A stretch of 7,614 bases of DNA. Source: Treponema sp. Lineage in GTDB: Bacteria; Spirochaetota; Spirochaetia; Treponematales; Breznakiellaceae. The notes under the pieces were generated by a model. It saw only the letters and a list, made by a program, of their open reading frames with translations, ran no database searches and was not told the origin of the DNA. The stretch spans positions 1 through 7,614 of the forward strand of contig JAITHH010000048.1 in NCBI GenBank assembly GCA_031280065.1, written 5' to 3'. A program made the position numbers and the translations under genes. The first letter of the stretch is position 1; the number at the start of each line of letters is the position of its first letter. This document shows positions 5,851 through 7,614 of this stretch, in pieces.

Positions 5851-6522
5851 TTATTCAATGTCAAATTCGATCTTGCGGGATTCGCCGGTGGGCCAAAACG
5901 CCCCTTGTTCAGAAACATTGCCCCATAGCATGTTGGGCTTAGAGCAGTACTTCATGATGAAGTTTTCTCCCTGGTAGTTGTACGCGGTAATGGTCAGGGA
6001 TTGCAGTTCTTCGGCGCCGTCGGAAATGGTCTCGAATTGTATGCCCGCCCGGAACACATGGAAGCGGGGAGAACTGATGGCCCTGAAATCATGCAGGTTT
6101 TCTGAAGTGTCAATATAGCGGGTGATGTGGTATTTCTCTTCTATATATCGCAGGAATGAGGCAAAGGATACCCCGGTCTTGAGGAGGTGGGCAGACTGTC
6201 CGTCAGGGTACACATAGGCAGCGTGGGCCCCGGTTATGGTCTTTATCTCCGTGCCGTCCTCTCTGGTCTCCGTCTTCACGCCGGAGAGATCACCGTAATC
6301 GAACTCGCCCCTGACAATGGCGATCTCCTCTTTGGTAAGGACATACCGCTTCCCGGAAGGCAGCAGGATATAATCCCCCGGACTGGCCTGTTTGACCGCG
6401 GCAACCGTATTCGCTGTCTCCCTTCCCCTGGAGGCCGCGGTCTGCGCGGAGAGCCCAAAGGAAAAGGATAGCCCCAGAATGGCGAACCACAAAATTCTGA
6501 AAACCGCTTTGCTTTTCAACAT
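5851..6522 (-). CDS. Secreted protein of unknown function (223 residues)
   Basis: I do not recognise a family. The ATG at 6522 is preferred over the GTG at 6531: AAAGGAG (6537-6531) lies eight bases before the ATG, whereas it overlaps the GTG. Residues 1-26 form a signal peptide (basic MLKSKAVFR, hydrophobic core, GLSA) with cleavage before QTAAS. The mature protein has about 197 residues, no repeats and no further membrane segment. It has a Lys/Glu-rich middle and a C-terminal half with alternating hydrophobic residues (LQSLTITAYNYQGENFIMKY) that suggests beta strands. It ends with the acidic FDIE. It is the first gene of a two-gene operon with the 180-residue secreted protein 12 bases downstream, and has its own extended -10 promoter. 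An envelope or periplasmic role is likely from the signal peptide. Nothing more specific can be said. Confidence 0.8.
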   Translation of the reverse strand: MLKSKAVFRILWFAILGLSFSFGLSAQTAASRGRETANTVAAVKQASPGDYILLPSGKRYVLTKEEIAIVRGEFDYGDLSGVKTETREDGTEIKTITGAHAAYVYPDGQSAHLLKTGVSFASFLRYIEEKYHITRYIDTSENLHDFRAISSPRFHVFRAGIQFETISDGAEELQSLTITAYNYQGENFIMKYCSKPNMLWGNVSEQGAFWPTGESRKIEFDIE

Positions 6523-6530
6523 ACCAAACA

Positions 6531-6537
6531 CTCCTTT
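6531..6537 (-). promoter_or_regulatory. Ribosome binding site that decides the start of the 223-residue secreted protein
   Basis: AAAGGAG on the minus strand. It is eight bases from the ATG at 6522 but overlaps the in-frame GTG at 6531, so it rules out the longer 226-residue reading. Confidence 0.75.
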
Positions 6538-6549
6538 GCAATCACCATA

Positions 6550-6578
6550 ATTATAACAGGAAAAATGTTTTTTTAATA
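6550..6578 (-). promoter_or_regulatory. Extended -10 promoter of the secreted-protein operon
   Basis: Minus strand: TG-T-TATAAT (6558-6550) is a perfect -10 box with the extended TGn motif. The -35 position holds only AT-rich DNA (TATTAA at a 17-base spacing). An A7 run and a T5 run lie within the spacer region. The predicted start near 6544 gives a leader of about 22 bases that contains the ribosome site. It resembles the xdh promoter in relying on an extended -10 box. Confidence 0.6.
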
Positions 6579-6594
6579 GACCTGGGATGAAATA

Positions 6595-6748
6595 TTCACG
6601 GTAACGCGGCGCGGATGGAGATTTTAACCGCGGTTCACGGATTATATGTTCTTAAACCCTGTATCAACCCAAGGGTTTGCAATCAGCGCCGGACCGAAGG
6701 TTCACAATCCGCGGGCTCTTTGATAATGACGAATAAACCAGCGTTTTC
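6595..6748. other. Intergenic region with short repeats and a 7-bp stem-loop
   Basis: No gene is seen here. AAACCCT (6654-6660) and AGGGTTT (6672-6678) form a perfect 7-bp stem with an 11-base loop, about 70 bases after the HD gene stop. No T tract follows on the minus strand, so it is not a typical terminator. AACCGCGGTT (6626-6635) is a 10-base palindrome. TTCACGG occurs at 6595-6601 and 6634-6640, and ACCG-n-GGTTCAC occurs in similar form at 6627-6638 and 6693-6705. These could be remnants of a dispersed intergenic repeat. Confidence 0.35.
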
Positions 6749-7567
6749 CTAAAGATAACGCTTCAGGGCTCCGCCTTCCACTTGGGCGTAGAGTTCAATA
6801 TGGGTCTTGGCGGTACTGGCGGCGATCTTGCCAAAGAGCACCTCCTCAACCTGGAAGAAGCCCACCTCGCTGGACATGGCCACCTGGATACGGATGGGCT
6901 TCTCCGCTCCCCTGGAAAACGCCACATCCTCGATGGAATTGGCCGAGTATTTGTGAATATCCCCCACCCGGGGCCCGTCAGCCAGGGCAATAGGAATCCG
7001 GGCGCGGCCCTTCTTCATGTCGCAGCCGTCAGCCACCAGGATCACCCCCGCTTCGAGGGAGTGAATCACCCGGTTGCCCATGTGTCCGGAGATACCCTCC
7101 AGGGCCAGGGAGCGGATCATGACCCGCTTGGTTATATCATCGGCATAAACTTCGCGGAGGATCCGGTCCAGGATCGGATAGGCCAGGTAGACGCTGTGCA
7201 TCTCATGATCCTGACGCCCGACGGACATACCCAGATCGTGCAGATTCGCCGCCAGGATCACCGCCGTAAGGCTGTCCTCGAATGAGCCGCACTCCTCGAT
7301 TTCCAGGCTGGTCTTGATCCCCGCGTCCCGCAGGAGGCCCATCATGATCACCGCGTTCAAGGCCACGGTCCGCATGTGCACGGGCCCGTGATCATTGTAG
7401 TGGAGCCGCTTGATGGAAACCGTGTTGGCGTACTCCTGCACGGCCTGAACTTCGTCATCCTCCAGGATACGCCTGACCGAGGCGGTAAGCCGGGGCGAAA
7501 GCCCCAGGGCAGCCACGGCCTCTATGATCTTCCCGCCAAGGGAAAGTTCTTTTTGAGACTTCATCAT
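6749..7567 (-). CDS. HD-domain phosphohydrolase-like protein (272 residues)
   Basis: Predicted cytoplasmic metal-dependent phosphohydrolase of the HD superfamily. Its substrate is unknown. Metal-ligand candidates are His64 (in HYNDHGPVHMRTV), His110-Asp111 (LHDLGMS), His121 and His124 (RQDHEMH), His162, and Asp180 or Asp183 (VADGCDMKKGRARI). Together these give the H...HD...D order of the family. Residues 195-272 form a separate C-terminal segment (IRIQVAMSSEVGFFQVEEVLF...THIELYAQVEG) that looks alpha/beta and may bind a ligand or form dimers. No GGDEF, PAS or HD-GYP signature (HHE, GYP) is present, so a c-di-GMP role is not indicated. The first ATG (7567) overlaps the stop of the upstream gene as ATGA. 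GGAGG (7573-7569) is one base from this ATG and four bases from the second ATG at 7564, so the true start may be one codon later. It is unrelated in position to the secreted-protein operon, which has its own promoter. Confidence 0.85.
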   Translation of the reverse strand: MMKSQKELSLGGKIIEAVAALGLSPRLTASVRRILEDDEVQAVQEYANTVSIKRLHYNDHGPVHMRTVALNAVIMMGLLRDAGIKTSLEIEECGSFEDSLTAVILAANLHDLGMSVGRQDHEMHSVYLAYPILDRILREVYADDITKRVMIRSLALEGISGHMGNRVIHSLEAGVILVADGCDMKKGRARIPIALADGPRVGDIHKYSANSIEDVAFSRGAEKPIRIQVAMSSEVGFFQVEEVLFGKIAASTAKTHIELYAQVEGGALKRYL

Positions 7568-7614
7568 ACCTCCGGCGCATTGGCCAAGAGGTACTCCTCC
7601 GCCTCCCGGTTCCA
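7564..7614 (-). CDS. C-terminal end (16 codons) of an unidentified gene
   Basis: On the minus strand, the frame starting at 7614 reads WNREAEEYLLANAPEV and then stops with TGA at 7566-7564. This stop overlaps the first ATG of the HD-domain gene as ATGA, a typical coupled operon junction. The charged, helix-like composition fits a real C terminus. Other frames are also open over this short stretch, so the call rests on the junction and composition. The product cannot be named. Confidence 0.5.
   Translation of the reverse strand, partial: WNREAEEYLLANAPEV

Noticed and set aside
6782..7285. A 167-codon plus-strand open frame opposite the HD-domain gene
   Set aside because: The minus-strand frame holds the HD metal-ligand motifs and an operon-type start. 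The plus frame shows no family motif.

Overview
All genes in this window lie on the minus strand, so the text below reads from high to low coordinates. The DNA looks like a host-associated, diderm, anaerobe-like bacterium. A Treponema-like spirochaete is my best guess. The reasons are a family-1 solute-binding protein with a signal-peptidase-I site (AFA then GGG) instead of a lipobox, two small secreted proteins of unknown family, mixed base composition, and E. coli-type XdhABC rather than an aerobic XDH. This assignment is an inference from style, not proven by any marker gene.

Layout: (1) the last 16 codons of an unidentified gene (7614-7564) overlap the start of an HD-domain phosphohydrolase-like gene (7567-6749). 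(2) A gap of about 200 bases holds short repeats, a stem-loop and an extended -10 promoter. (3) Two secreted proteins of unknown function (6522-5851 and 5838-5296) form a two-gene operon that ends at a probable terminator. (4) A compact operon then follows: xdhA (5200-2900), xdhB (2907-2008), xdhC (2011-1535) and a 68-residue stand-alone ClpX-type zinc-binding domain protein (1513-1307). (5) A gap of about 200 bases contains a weak terminator, a near-perfect sigma-70 promoter and a palindrome just after the predicted transcription start. (6) The promoter drives the N-terminal 365 residues of an ABC sugar-type solute-binding protein that runs off the left edge (1097-1).

The core is the three-subunit molybdenum hydroxylase. 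XdhA carries the molybdopterin active site, XdhB the FAD, and XdhC two [2Fe-2S] clusters. The subunits are translationally coupled by 8- and 4-base overlaps. The Glu, Arg and catalytic Glu expected of a purine hydroxylase are all visible in XdhA, so xanthine or hypoxanthine is the likely substrate.

The most unusual points are the ClpX-type zinc finger without an AAA+ domain at the end of the xdh operon, a predicted leaderless start of xdhA (extended -10 box placed so that +1 is the A of the ATG), and a sharp rise in GC content over xdhA compared with both flanks. No mobile element, CRISPR array, tRNA or rRNA was seen.
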